A stretch of DNA of 64,000 bases, taken from positions 124,001-188,000 of the forward strand of contig NW_020825327.1 of NCBI RefSeq assembly GCF_003286085.1, given 5' to 3'. Of this stretch, positions 1-11,012 are shown in pieces. Source of the stretch: Drosophila persimilis. Its lineage: Eukaryota; Arthropoda; Insecta; Diptera; Drosophilidae. Numbering within the stretch: position 1 is the stretch's first letter; each line of letters starts with the position of its first letter. The position numbers were made by a program, and so were the translations under genes. Under the pieces are notes generated by a model. That model had not been told where the DNA came from. It searched no databases and saw nothing but the letters and a program-made list of their open reading frames with translations.

Positions 1-1245
1 TAACGCTAACTCACTGATCTTCAGCACAAAAACACTTAATACGGCAAAACAATACTAAGGGGGAAAGGAACCACAACTACTAATAGGGCCAACTCCGCAC
101 ATGGTGTTCTACGTCTTTTCCTGTAAAACGGCTAGACTTTGCGAGCGCTGTTGACTAATCTTATCTTCCTTGAAAGATTAAGAGTCAAGGGCGCTCACTT
201 CCCTACAGTCGCTGTTTCCGCCTACTTCCCTACTGAATGTTTGTTGCGGGATGTTGTAGCTGCTCCGAGTGCAACGCGTGGCCGACTTCTGTCCCCACGG
301 GCCACTCAGAACAAAAATCTCATTGAGAATCTACCCTCCCGAATCCATCCAGCGGTAAGCAGGGGAAGCGAAAAACAGAAATCTTTCTGACCATATCCTA
401 ACTTCGGGTATTTCTTTTTTCTTCTTCAGGTTCTCATTTTGCACACCAGGCACCGGGCCGGTTGCTAACTGGCTTGTGGATTCGCCTCTGCCAGTGCCAA
501 ACCAAATCCCCTCCTGAGATTTCCTGCTTTCCGTTGTCAGATAAGTGCCGAATCATCAAACACCAAAAAGAAACTTTTTACTTTGTGGATTTTCTTTGCA
601 TCCTCAGATCCCTCAGCGCCGTGCTTCTGTGAGCCAACTCGTCGAGTCCCTCACAGGCCACCGGAACACCGATGGACCCCAGATTGCAAAATACCACTAC
701 CACACGAGATTTATCTTCTCTGCTGGATTTTTATAATTTCTTCGACGTCTGTGTGATTCGCATCCGTACTCTCCCTCTTTGATGGTAGAGCCAGGACTGC
801 GAGTCAACTTCCCTGTCTCAGTATGGGCCCCATTATTGTTACGAACCTTTGTTTTCTTCGGGGCAAGGCCGGCTAGCCAGTCATCCCAGGGCTGGGTATT
901 TCCCAAGCCCTCAGGTCGCACAATATACCAACTAATTGGACATCTCGAACAAATTGAAACAACAAAAGTAAACGAGAAAAAAAACTGCAAACGGACTCTA
1001 CTCGACAAACAATATTACAGTAACTTCCTTCAACACAGACGTGGACCAGGTCGAGGTGTCGATGTTTTTACCTCTGACGTACCCACCCTACCTGAGATCC
1101 GAATCACGACGCTCTGGACCTCCCTGCCATGTGCAGCAGCCTTACCCCCCCTTGCTGTGGCTCCTCTTCCCCTCATACGAAACGATTAGCAATTCATTTT
1201 CTTTCTTATAATTTTCACGTTAATTTCCTACTTTTACATGGTATC
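1..1245 (+). repeat. Block Q copy 1 of the tandem array (left part outside window)
   Basis: This stretch repeats almost base for base at 11113, 17094, 21557, 25914 and 51507, which places it inside a tandem array that began before the window. It carries no long ORF. On the plus strand it has a convincing 75-bp intron (355-429). It ends at 1245, where a BEL element has inserted into the sequence that elsewhere runs without a break into block A. What Q originally was (LTR/leader of the gag-pro element, or a separate plus-strand element) I could not settle. Confidence 0.85.
355..429 (+). other. Spliceosomal intron predicted in block Q (conserved in seven copies)
   Basis: The donor is GCG|GTAAGC, a CTAAC branch-point-like motif lies about 33 nt before the end, and a long pyrimidine tract leads to TTCTTCAG|GTTC. 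The length of 75 nt is typical of fly introns. The same intron with intact borders is at 11466-11540, 17447-17521, 21910-21984, 26266-26340, 45917-45991 and 51859-51933. The broken Q copy at 12137 keeps the donor but has lost the acceptor. Joining the exons does not open a long reading frame (the frame entering exon 2 stops after about 12 codons), so the transcript may be non-coding or a 5' UTR. Confidence 0.7.
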
Positions 1246-1531
1246 TGGTTGTGCAAATTAGCCTGCCGTTAGGCACGATTTCTGAATGTTTTACTGATAC
1301 ATTGGAATCAGACAGACCGACAGATCCACTTGTGCCCTCAATCGACTTTCAATTATAAGTGAGTTTATTCTAAAGCGGCGCCCTCTTCATGAGCGGCTGC
1401 TGCTTGCATAGGCTCCGTTCGCAACGTATAAGAGCGCATGACATTACAATTTAAGAGCGTGATTTCATACATTTCTCTTAGGTATAATTATAGCTATATA
1501 TATATATGCAGGCAACTGATTTGCCTTAACA
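1246..1531 (-). repeat. 3' LTR of the BEL element (left copy)
   Basis: 286 bp, repeated at 7589-7874. Because the genes read leftward this is the 3' LTR. No clear polypurine tract adjoins it: the minus strand just before the LTR reads CAACGCGGCCGA, unlike the GGGGGGAGTA expected for BEL elements and seen in the second element at 56860. Confidence 0.92.
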
Positions 1532-1557
1532 TCGGCCGCGTTGACAGCCTATAGGCT

Positions 1558-4500
1558 TCAATCCAATGGAATAGGCGCCAAACGATGGATCGATCGCTTG
1601 TAGACCCCGGCCTTCGTCCTAATCACGGCCACGCGAACCTTCCCGTCCGCTCCTGGGATTGCCTCCTCCACTATTCCGGTGAGCCACATTTGAGGGGGCA
1701 CGTTGTCCTCGTGAATTGTCACCACTCTGCCTGGCTCCAAGTTGGCGACCTCCTCGGACCACTTCCCTCGCTGTTGAAGGCTGAGAAGATAGTCTCTGGA
1801 CCAATCTCTCCAAAATCTTTGCTTGATGGCAGACACGAGCTGCCATCGTTGCAGATATGAGAGGCTGCTGTCTGGTCTGGGGCTGCCGCTGTCGACCACC
1901 AGTGGTCTGGAATTGAGCACGGCCTCGACGTCCACGAGAACCGTATGCAGCTCGTCCTCCTTGAGCACTGCGCTGCCCATAGCCCTGAGCAGCAGATTCT
2001 TGTCGGACTTCACCGCCGACTCCCACAGGCCTCCAATGTGCGGGGCTCGCGGGGGAATGAATTCCACCGAAAAACTGTGAGCCGCAGCATACGCCTTGAG
2101 GTCTTCGTCCTTGGCATTGAATGCATCCATGCGCTCCTTGAGCATGCGAGCTGCACCAACAAAATTCGTGGCGTTGTCGCAATAGAGTTTGACAAGAGGA
2201 CCACGACGTCCAACAAACCTGGATAAGCACAAAATAAATGTATTAGAGGTCAAGTCTTTTACAATATCTAGGTGTACGGCCTTAGATGCAAAGCAGACAA
2301 ACACTGCTATGTACATCTTAAGAGGCTGCTTGCCACGAATCCCAAGCGATACACGAACCGGTCCAAACAAATCAACTCCGCTAATCTCGAAGGGTCGATT
2401 CCCATGCAATCGATCAGCGGGAAGATTTCCCATGATTTGTGAGAGAAGCTTCGGCTTGTAGTGGAAACAGTGTACGCATTTCCGGACAATGGCACTGCAC
2501 TCTCTTCGTGCATTTATCAGCCACATGGACTGTCTTAGGAATCCCACTAGTGCACGGGGTCCAGCGTGACAATTGGCTCGATGCAAATAGCTATGATAGA
2601 GGGTAACAAATCTACAATTTTTTGGCATTAACAGTGGAAATTTTGCGTTATGGGCTAGAGGAGCGTTTAATAGGCGACCACCTACTCGAACCAACGAAAA
2701 CGAGCATGAGCCCACTTGTTCTTCCGAAATGAAGGGAGTTAGTTTTTGAAGTGATGCCTGCAACTTTGATGACTTTTTTATTTTGTCAATCTCCTGCGAG
2801 AATGCGTCTCTTTGAACAGCTTCAACTGCTGCTAGAAACGCTGCGCCGAGCTCTTCTGATGACGGACAAGTACTACTCCAAATTACTCCTTTCCTTTTGT
2901 TTATGAACCGGTGGATATATGCAATTGTGCCTACCACTTTCATATATGATGATGAGTTTTCTATTAGGGTGAGGATGGGATTGTGTTTGCCATCGGCCGC
3001 GACAAGCGAAGTGGCTACCTTCTTCTTCTCTAATGACGCGTCCGCTTCTGTCAAACGTAAATGACGATTTTGAGGCCAATCCATGGCATTTTGTTGCAGG
3101 AATGACGGGCCGTTAAACCAAAATAGTGAATCTAAGTCTGCTACTGATGATCCCCGAGATACTGGATCTGCAGGATTTTCTTTGGTGGGTACATGTCTCC
3201 ATGAGGCAGTCGAAGTGATTTCCTGTATCTCTGCAACTCGATTTGAAACAAATGTTGTTAACTGGGAGGGATGAGTTTGCAGCCAATGTAGAACCACTTC
3301 CGAATCTGACCACAATATAACCTTCTCTACGGGGCAAACAATAAAAGATCGAACTTCCTCCCACAACTTTGCCAACAGATGAGCGGCACATAGCTCCAAT
3401 CTTGGGATTGTTTTTGTCTTTAAGGGTGCCACCCTTGACTTTGCCGTTAATAAGTTAACGGACACTCCATTTGAATGGAACGTAGATGCAGCAGCCGTAT
3501 GCTCGCGTGGACGCATCTGCAAACCCATGTATTTGACATCGAGTGCTTGTGCTAGCTCCTTCAAAACGTGGAATGGTGACTTCATGCAACCTTTGCATGT
3601 CCGAAACCATCGACTCCCATCTTTGTTGCAACTTTAAGGGAATGGGATCGTCCCAACCAAGGCTCAAAAGCCAAATTTCCTGCAAGAAGATTTTTGCATT
3701 AGTAATCACCGGACATAGCAGACCCAAGGGATCGAAAAGACTGGATATGACGGATAACATTACTCTCTTGGTTGTGGTTTCGGACGAGACTATTGGTTTC
3801 AGACAGTACTTGAAAATGTCTGCCTGTGGGTTCCACATCAGTCCAAGAGTTTTGCAATCTTGCTGATCTCCACTCGAAATAACCAGATTCTCTTTCTGAC
3901 TGTCACCTAGTTGACAATTAGCAGTCCACTTCGTCAGCACAAATCCGGCTGGCTCTAGGATTTCAACTAGCTGTTGAAGCGCCTGTAAGAAGATCGTCAA
4001 CATAGAAATCGGAAGCAAGAGACTTTGAGCCAAGTGGATGCGAATTTAAATGAGTTTCGCTTAGATACTTCAAGCACCTGACAGCAAGAAATGGTGCGCT
4101 GGCCGTGCCATAAGTTACCGTATTTAGACGAAACACTTGCAAGGGATCCGAACTTGCACGTCTCCAAATAATTAATTGGAATTTGCGATGCGCCTCATCA
4201 AGTTCGACTTGACGGTACATTTTTGTAATGTCTGCTGTAAGAGCGAATTTGCGACACCGAAATCTTAACAACGTTGCGTATAGGCACGGCTGGATGGTTG
4301 CTCCAACCATGAGTAAATCATTGAGCGAGACTTGACTCGTTGTTTTGCACGACGCATCGAACACTACTCTAAGCTTAGTGGATGTACTTTGTGGTCGTTC
4401 CACGCATTGATACGGGATGAAACAATGAGGCTCTGCCAGGATTGAGTTTTCCATTGCAGTCATATGGCCTAACGACAAGTATTCCTCCATAAAGTCCATA

Positions 4501-5396
4501 AACATCGATTTTATGGCAGGTTTTTGGCATAATCGCCTTTCTAAAGACAAAAATCGTCTTCTGGCTGTCTCAAACGACGAACCGAGAGATGTCGGGCTAG
4601 ACTTAAATGGCAAAGAAACTTGCAATCGACCGGAGGGTAGACGTGTGATAGTGTCGATAAAGGATTTTTCACACATAGTTTCTTCGGGGGTATACAGCCT
4701 TTCTATGGATGCATTTGGAACATTTTCCAACTCCCAGAAACGTTTGACCAAGCTGTCGAGCGGGCAGGCTTCTTGAACTGTGCTCATTATAGAGCAAGTT
4801 AATGTGGCTTGAGGGCCTTTGGACTTGCAACGTCCAGACACCACCCACCCAAAAACAGTGTTTTGTAAGGTTAGTGCCTCTCTGCCCTGTTTTACTTGAC
4901 CATTACTTAAGATATCGAAAAAGGCGTCTGCACCTAATAGCAAATCAACCTTTTGTGGCTTGTAAAAGACTGGATCAGCCAGTGGATAGCTCTCAGTAGC
5001 ATCCATTAAGGAATCAGGCGGAACCGCCTTTTCTGGATGGTACGAGGAAATCGATTTTAAAATCACGAAATCTGCCACCATTTCGAATGGGTGTATGCGA
5101 GAGCAGATTGTGGTTTGCACAACTTGGTGTGCCGATAAGCTGGATTTTCCAATACCTAACAAACTAATATGCTTTCTAGTTCTCTTTAACTGCAGACTTT
5201 TTGCCAATTCATCGGTTATAAAATTCACTTGAGAGCCAGAGTCCAACAATACTCTGGCTGGCTGATGTTGGCTTGAGCTGCCTTTAATGTCAACAACTGC
5301 TGTGGCTAAAAGTACTTGGTCATTGTCGCGTGCCATTGCATGATTCGAAACTAGTGGACGTGCGTTTAGAATTGCAGGCGGATTGTCCAACGCAGC
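1558..5396 (-). pseudogene. pol: BEL/Pao pol (protease, RT, RNase H, integrase), frameshifted
   Basis: Pol would encode aspartic protease, reverse transcriptase, RNase H and integrase for cDNA synthesis and insertion. Seen in order: protease active site LLDSGSQ, RT with ALTADITKMYRQ and the catalytic YVDD box, RNase H with QIHGFADAS, an HHCC-type region (YHSYLHR...CVHCF), integrase acids in GVDLFGP, YCDNATNF and GGLWESAVK, and the BEL-type C-terminal domain. The frame is shared with gag but separated from it by one UAA (5397-5399). Frameshifts occur just after YVDD (about 3965-3990) and before the RNase H/integrase junction (about 3470-3490). The integrase tail lacks roughly 50 residues normally found after NSRPL. 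Catalytic residues survive, so decay is recent, but the copy cannot make a continuous Pol. Confidence 0.9.
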
Positions 5397-6635
5397 TTAA
5401 CTTGTGGATGAGTCAGTTGTGTAACGATGTAACAAAGTATGATGCGGTTTGGAACAGACTCTGCAATGTGACGATTTGCACTTTGACACAATGTGTCCTT
5501 TGCGTAGGCAATTAATGCATAGCGGAACTCCCTTTGCAAATTGGAAGCGGGTTGCGACTGAAGCTGCAGCGAAATCCGAGCAAGAAGTGATGAAATGATC
5601 AGTTGCCTTGCAAAATGAACATTTCTGATCTTGAGAAGGTTTGGCCTGAGCCACAGTCAACGAAGTCTTTCCAGATTGCTTGTTCTTTGAATCCTGACTT
5701 GTCTTTTTTCCTCTAGATTGCCCTGAATTCGTCTCTTCTGCAGATAAATGTTGGTAGCGTTTGTTAAGCGAAGATACACAGTCTGTCCAATATGGAATGG
5801 ATTGATAATCCAGATTCTCTTCCCATCGAAAGCGGGTTTTTTGATCTACCTTGGACATGACAATGTGTATCAGTAAAGCATCCGAAATTTGTTTATAATC
5901 TCCTACAGACAATAGCGACTCGTAAATAGCGGAAGCTGTGTCAAGAAGGGATCTCAGCCCAGATGCAGACGGACCTTGCATGCTTTGCAACTCGAACAGA
6001 CGGGCTATACTATTTAAGAATATTAAACAATCATTATCGTATACCTTCATTAAGGCACTAAGGGCCTTCGGATAGTTTTGTTCGGTCACTGGATAGGCCT
6101 GTACTACTCCTAGCGCTTCTTTCTCTAAGCAAGTCAATAAATGATTAAATTTCTCCACATTGCTTAATGTGGGATCGCTATCCACTATGCTACTAAATAG
6201 GCCGATAAAATTTTTATACTCGGTATAATCGCCACTGAATTTGGGCAATTTTACTGGCGGCAAATGTCTATTTGTAGCAATTGTCGTATTTAATACCGAC
6301 TCATTTGCTGTCCGTTGCTCAAATTTAGCAGACATGGACTTGAGCGTGGATTTAGCCTCAATACATAAATCCTCAAGCTCGGCTCGAGAAGCTAAATCTG
6401 GGTTGACATCCTCAATTTCTACTTGTAATTGGAAAGCCCGTTCAATGTATGACTCTAATATTTCCATGCGGCACTCCAATTGTGCCTTTGAAAAGGAAGA
6501 CTGTTTATCTTTAAGAACGCTCCATGTACGATTGATATCTTTCTTAACTGCACTCAGCTTGCGAAGAGTGTCTAACGACTCCACATCGTCAACCTCTGCC
6601 GATTGTCTAGACATTCCTCGCCGTTTTCCAGGCAT
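5397..6635 (-). CDS. gag: BEL/Pao Gag polyprotein
   Basis: A 412-residue ORF with an ATG at 6633-6635. It holds a BEL-type capsid region (PPVKLPKFSGDYTEYKNF, about residue 130) and a cysteine-rich nucleocapsid near the C terminus (CSFCKATDHFITSC, then CINCLRKGHIVSKC and CRVCSKPHHTLLH). It would form the particle and package the RNA. A single UAA separates it from pol in the same frame. Most BEL elements carry one fused gag-pol frame, so the stop is either a mutation or a readthrough codon. Confidence 0.92.
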   Translation of the reverse strand: MPGKRRGMSRQSAEVDDVESLDTLRKLSAVKKDINRTWSVLKDKQSSFSKAQLECRMEILESYIERAFQLQVEIEDVNPDLASRAELEDLCIEAKSTLKSMSAKFEQRTANESVLNTTIATNRHLPPVKLPKFSGDYTEYKNFIGLFSSIVDSDPTLSNVEKFNHLLTCLEKEALGVVQAYPVTEQNYPKALSALMKVYDNDCLIFLNSIARLFELQSMQGPSASGLRSLLDTASAIYESLLSVGDYKQISDALLIHIVMSKVDQKTRFRWEENLDYQSIPYWTDCVSSLNKRYQHLSAEETNSGQSRGKKTSQDSKNKQSGKTSLTVAQAKPSQDQKCSFCKATDHFITSCSDFAAASVATRFQFAKGVPLCINCLRKGHIVSKCKSSHCRVCSKPHHTLLHRYTTDSSTS

Positions 6636-7588
6636 TTTAGTTCTATAAAATTTTGTTTCTCAAAAATGGCACTTGTCCCACTGTCACACTCAGCAATTAC
6701 ACTCACAAATTTTTTCTGCCTGCTAACAGCCCAATGCTGTTACCGTGCTAGAGACTACGAGAGAGAGAGAGAGATGATCGCCAAAATGCCTACAAGCCAA
6801 CGCTTTCGATTTCGAGTCGAGCTTGTAGTTCACCGAAACGCAACTTAAATGCGCGTATATGCGTATGCTGCTTTAGCGACCGACCGACTAAACCACAAGT
6901 AATGGTATGTGTAATGTATGTGAGTGCTACATGGAGACAAGGAGAGAACACGAAACGATAAAGAGCAAGCGAGCGCTGAATGAGAGAGCACAAAAGTTCA
7001 GCTGCGCTGTAAAACGAAGAGCGTCCAGCAAGAACCGTTCGCGCAAAGCAGAAACGAAAATTTATGACGAAGACGGGCGAGGGGGGAATGATGCGCAGCG
7101 GTTAGAGCTTGCGCGCGAAACTATTGCCGTTTCTCCTTTGCTTGTCGGCTCTTTTTGGAAATGTCGTTGACCACAAGTACAGTGATCACTCACTGTATAA
7201 TCAAATAACTTTGAATGTGTGTACGTACAGATACCTGGCCGAATCACTTTTATTGAATAATTTATTCACAGGCCTTTTTTATACGTAGTTATTTATATTT
7301 TTTGATGAAACAATTGGGCACTTTGATTTACCTGTGGCACTGGTTGAGGGTTGTTTGAATACCGATGCATTCCCTCCCACAAGTTCATACCAACCAGGAA
7401 TACCCACGAGCAGCTCTCAAGAGTAGCTAAGTTTGAAGTCCAGCGGGCCACCAATGACAACTGCAGGAACAGCAACAGCAACGAGCGAGGGATGATATCC
7501 AATGGGGATATCCAACGAAGCGCCAAGATTAATCCAATCCAACTTCTGTCCAATCAAGAAAATCAGTGTCCACCCGGGGGCGCCAAAA
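6636..7588 (-). other. 5' leader and primer-binding site of the BEL element
   Basis: About 950 bp without a gene between the 5' LTR and gag; it includes a short GA repeat near 6765. The primer-binding site is at 7568-7585 (minus strand TGGCGCCCCCGGGTGGAC), 3 nt from the LTR. From memory it is complementary to the 3' end of Drosophila tRNA-Asn. Confidence 0.82.
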
Positions 7589-7874
7589 TGGTTGTGCAAA
7601 TTAGCCTGCCGTTAGGCACGATTTCTGAATGTTTTACTGATACACTGGAATCAGACAGACCGACAGATCCACTTGTGCCCTCAATCGACTTTCAATTATA
7701 AATGAGTTTATTCTAAAGCGGCGCCCTCTTCATGAGCGGCTGCTGCTTGCATAGGCTCCGTTCGCAACGTATAAGAGCGCATGACATTACAATTTAAGAG
7801 CGTGATTTCATACATTTCATACATATAATTATAGCTATATATATATATATGCAGGCAACTGATTTGCCTTAACA
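7589..7874 (-). repeat. 5' LTR of the BEL element (right copy)
   Basis: 286 bp, matching 1246-1531 with a few differences (for example TACACTGG against TACATTGG, and a changed segment before the TA-rich run). As the 5' LTR for the leftward genes it should hold the promoter. A TATATA run is visible near 7835-7850. Confidence 0.92.
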
Positions 7875-8751
7875 GTATCATTGCTAAACTAAGCCTGCCT
7901 TTTCATTCCCCCTTCATCTTATCATTACGGGCGGTTAATAAATTAATAGCTAAATAGAAATAATGAATATAATAAATATAAATAAGTTACATATATAAAT
8001 AGATATAGACGGACATCAATTAGGGGATTAACATTTAAATATAAATGGAGACGTTTACCAAAAATAAATAATGGGAGTAAATAAGTTAATAAGTTTTTTT
8101 TTCAGGGTGATGGCCACTACTCCATCCTCATCCCACTCACTTTTTCTTTCAGAACAAAAAAATCATTAAATCACTATGTCTGGCGCGCATGCTCCTCCTT
8201 TGAATTTTTTCTCTGAACCCCCTCTTGGCTTAGCTGCTCTGTTTAATGCTCCCGGGCCGCTGATCCCCATCGCTCTCTCTTCTATCGCCCTTGAACTAGG
8301 TTCAAGGGCATGGCCTGATTCGGGCTGCTGACGGCTCTCTTTTCTTTGGGGTATGGGTGAGTTGGCTTCGGGACTCCGTTATGGGATGAGATCGGAAATC
8401 CTCTCACAACGGCTCCGGAGAGCGCGTGGAACTCCCACTCTCCAGGACCAGGTGGCGCCACTCTTCGCTAACCTTTTCCCCTTAAATTTTGGCCTTGCCA
8501 CTCTGTTCAAACTTCTTTCCTCCTCACCACTTCTATGGGGTATCACCTATCGATGTCTTCGCATGCAACACCTAGCGAAAATTCGAGCAACCATGGCCGC
8601 GGAGAATTATTCGCAAACATCGAAGAGTTACACGTTTCCCTAAAACTGCTGGCCTTTCCGGACATTACGGTGCCTAGGGTCTTGCAGCGCCCAACGTAGG
8701 CTTACACCCACTGATCGGATATTCCCTACGTGAGTGCGTTTTCCTCGTTTC
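7875..8751. repeat. Blocks A and R, unit 1
   Basis: An AT-rich segment (A, about 7875-8095) followed by block R, repeated with over 90% visual identity at 18339-19183 and, with deletions or as a second R version, at 22799, 27157, 46807 and 52749. Three-frame reading shows only short open frames. Two good plus-strand splice-acceptor-like motifs occur here (TTTTTTTTTCAG|GG and TTTTTCTTTCAG|AA). I recognise no family. Confidence 0.75.
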
Positions 8752-8755
8752 TGAC

Positions 8756-9628
8756 TCAGTCTGAAGTTTTCGCTACAATTTTAGGTCTTTGGCGTGAAAA
8801 ATCCCCACCGGCCTCCTCATAGGTCAGAAACTCCTTCTTTGCCTTCTCCAGCTCTTCGGTTTCCGTGTCTTCCAGGGTCCAAGCTTCCACATCCTCGTCC
8901 TTCTGGCTATGTTCGTCGTACTGGCTGATTTGTGACATTTGGATCTCGCCTACTTGGGCCTCGCTGGTTCTACTGGGCTCTTCTCCGAGGACTGTGGGAG
9001 CCAGCGAGAAGGATCTCCAGAAATCAATACCCAAGTACATGGCTTGCTCTAGGTACGGGCATACCTAAAACAAGATCTCTTTATTTATTCCGTTATATCC
9101 TACGAAGAGTTTGGTTTTGCCGATTATGCACCTGTCTTCTCCAGAGGCTGTCTTGATGATCGAGACATAATTGTCCATTTCCACCTCGAGGTCGGCAAGT
9201 AGTTCACGGCTGCCCTTTCCTAAGACACTAACGGATGCCCCAGTATCTAGGAGTCCAGCAATCCGATGTCCTCTTATCTGCACTTCGGCAAACACTCTGG
9301 GATCGCGTCCTGCTCCTCGTCTGACTGCCTTGGCCACCTCTTTGCGAGTCTGTCGCCTTTCCTTAAATCTGGAACGGGCCTTTTGGAGTCTACGACTGAC
9401 ACCGCGCATCCCCTCCAGCTGCCTGTCATCAAAGATCTGGTTTCGAATTTGTATGTATCTCCTCATCATCTCTTCGGCCGGTATGAACTTCAAACTATTT
9501 TTATTAAATTTATTCGGGCTATTATTCTTAATTTCTATATTGATTAGTGGACCATCGTTCATTTCTTCGCGGGCTTCTGTCCCGAGCGCTGATCTCCCGC
9601 TTTCATCATGCCCGCTCGTGCGTTTCCC
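8756..9628 (-). pseudogene. G1 retroviral-type protease region, nonsense mutation
   Basis: First of six copies of the pro region. It is entered by a -1 shift from gag at the heptamer GGGAAAC (9622-9628). It contains the protease motif GLLDTGASVSVLG and, farther on, AMYLGIDFW. This copy has TAG in place of a Tyr codon at 9065-9067, which cuts it just after the protease core. The frame ends shortly after a stretch that in related gypsy-type elements leads into RT, so RT, RNase H and integrase are missing. Confidence 0.85.
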
Positions 9629-11009
9629 GAGCAATTTGGACACGTTGGAGTAAACATTTCTGGCTTTCCGCAGCGGTAACAGAATATTTTGCGTTCCTTC
9701 GCCACGCAGTCTCGGAACCCGTGGTCGAACTGGCCGCAAGGTTTGTTCGCCAGGTGAGTTTCTTCTACTATCCTTGCTTCGTCTTCATCCAGAAACTCCG
9801 TTTCCGGCTCTATCTCCTCCACTCGCTTCCCGGCTGATTGGTATTTCGGCGCAGGACGGAACGTCGACTTCTGCTCGCGTCCGCGAAAGTTGTACTCCAC
9901 TTCCAGGCACTCTTCCCTCAGCTGCTCCACGTTTCGGACTCGGATCGCGTAAACGTAGCGGGCGATCTCGTCATCGAGTCCCTTCTTCAAGACTCCACCA
10001 TTTCGGACTCAACCAAAGGTGTGGTGAGTCTAGCTGCCAGCCTGCGCATCGCTCTAAAGTACTCTTCCACAGATTCGCCAGATTGTTGTCGTCGCTCATG
10101 CAAGGTGCGTAGCCGCTCAAACTCGCAACCCACTGCTCGGAACCGGGACACCAACTCGTCCTTCAAATCCTCCCATACTTCCGGAGGCCGTTCTCGGACA
10201 AATTGCCAATACCACTCCGCCGCTTGTCCTTTGACGAGATGGTGAAAGTTGTCAAGGACCTCGTCCCACGACCGTCGGTGCTTTTTACGGAGGAACTCGA
10301 CCCTGAACACGAAGTCCTGCACCGTCATCTTATTTGGGTCTCCATCTCCGTCGAAGTGGATTTCCCATTTGTCGACGCGTCCCCATCTCGCTCCTCTCCA
10401 ATCATCTCTCCTTTCAAATGGTGGCAGATCTGTTGGACCTCCGCCGTCTCCTGATGTCTTCCGTCTCTGCCTTCCAGCACCTGGATCCAGGTCCGCATCG
10501 CCTATTCCTCGGCCCCAGTTCTGGCTCAACCTCGCCGGCTTCCTTGGACTGGAATTCCATGCGTCATCGTCCTTGGACCTTTTGGGAATGGCCCCTGTGT
10601 TCCGCTTCTGCCTGAGGTGAGCTAGAGGCTGCTGATCGCCATTATTATCCTTGATTTCATTCTGGTCTCTTTCCAATCTCAGGTCTTGGATCAATTCCAC
10701 GTTCTGGCGCAAAGGCGCCATCACCTCTGTTGTGGCCCCCATCAGCTCCATAAAGCCGCGACGGATCTCCACCTGCAGCGTCTTACTCATGCTGCCTCTC
10801 CACGTCTCCTGTGCTTGCGCTATGGCGACATTTACTGCTGAGAGAATCTCGGAGGGCAGTGCGTTCGATTGGTCTGGCAAATTCCAGCTGTCGTCTCCAC
10901 GCCCCTCAGCGCACTGTGTGTCACCGCCTTGCATCTGTACTTGGAGGTTACCTGGTGGAGGAGTCCTGCGGGTCATTTTCAGCTTAGACCGCAAGTTGTA
11001 CACGCTCAT
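9559..11009 (-). pseudogene. gag: G1 gypsy-type gag, one frameshift
   Basis: ATG at 11007-11009. The first frame (to 9987) encodes the retrotransposon capsid domain (KWEIHFDGDGD to LHERRQQSGESVEEYF). It then runs into TGA, and the nucleocapsid continues one frame over (9990-9559) with a zinc knuckle CYRCGKPE plus CPNC. The sequence at the break has no slippery heptamer and looks like a lost base. The same break is in all copies that retain the region. This copy also lacks four codons (ADTL) present in G3, G4 and G6. Confidence 0.88.
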
Positions 11010-11012
11010 CAA

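Larger units (their letters stand above)
1246..7874 (-). mobile_element. BEL/Pao LTR retrotransposon, full length, coding region damaged
   Basis: A complete element of 6629 bp bounded by 286-bp direct repeats that begin TGGTTGTG and end TTAACA. The 5-bp target duplication GTATC lies at 1241-1245 and 7875-7879, and 5 bp is the usual size for BEL/Pao. Other Q/A junctions in this window (for example near 22795) show the uninterrupted target, so insertion followed amplification of the array. Gag is open, pol has two frameshifts and an integrase-tail deletion. The two LTRs differ by a few substitutions and one short replaced stretch near their right ends, so the insertion is fairly young but not brand new. 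Confidence 0.93.

Noticed and set aside
139..390. 83-residue plus-strand frame repeated in each Q block
   Set aside because: It has no ATG, reads into the intron, and after splicing stops within 12 codons. I do not call a protein.
8682..8700. AGCGCCCAACGTAGGC in block R taken as a plus-strand tRNA-Lys(CUU) primer-binding site
   Set aside because: It resembles TGGCGCCCAACGTGGGGC but has lost the first bases and would belong to a plus-strand element, while gag-pro is on the minus strand. No matching LTR pair was found.
9171..9837. Plus-strand open frames of 93-160 codons opposite the gag-pro blocks (repeated in every copy)
   Set aside because: They lie exactly antisense to the protease and nucleocapsid frames, recur only because the blocks recur, and show no domain. 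They are codon-bias shadows.
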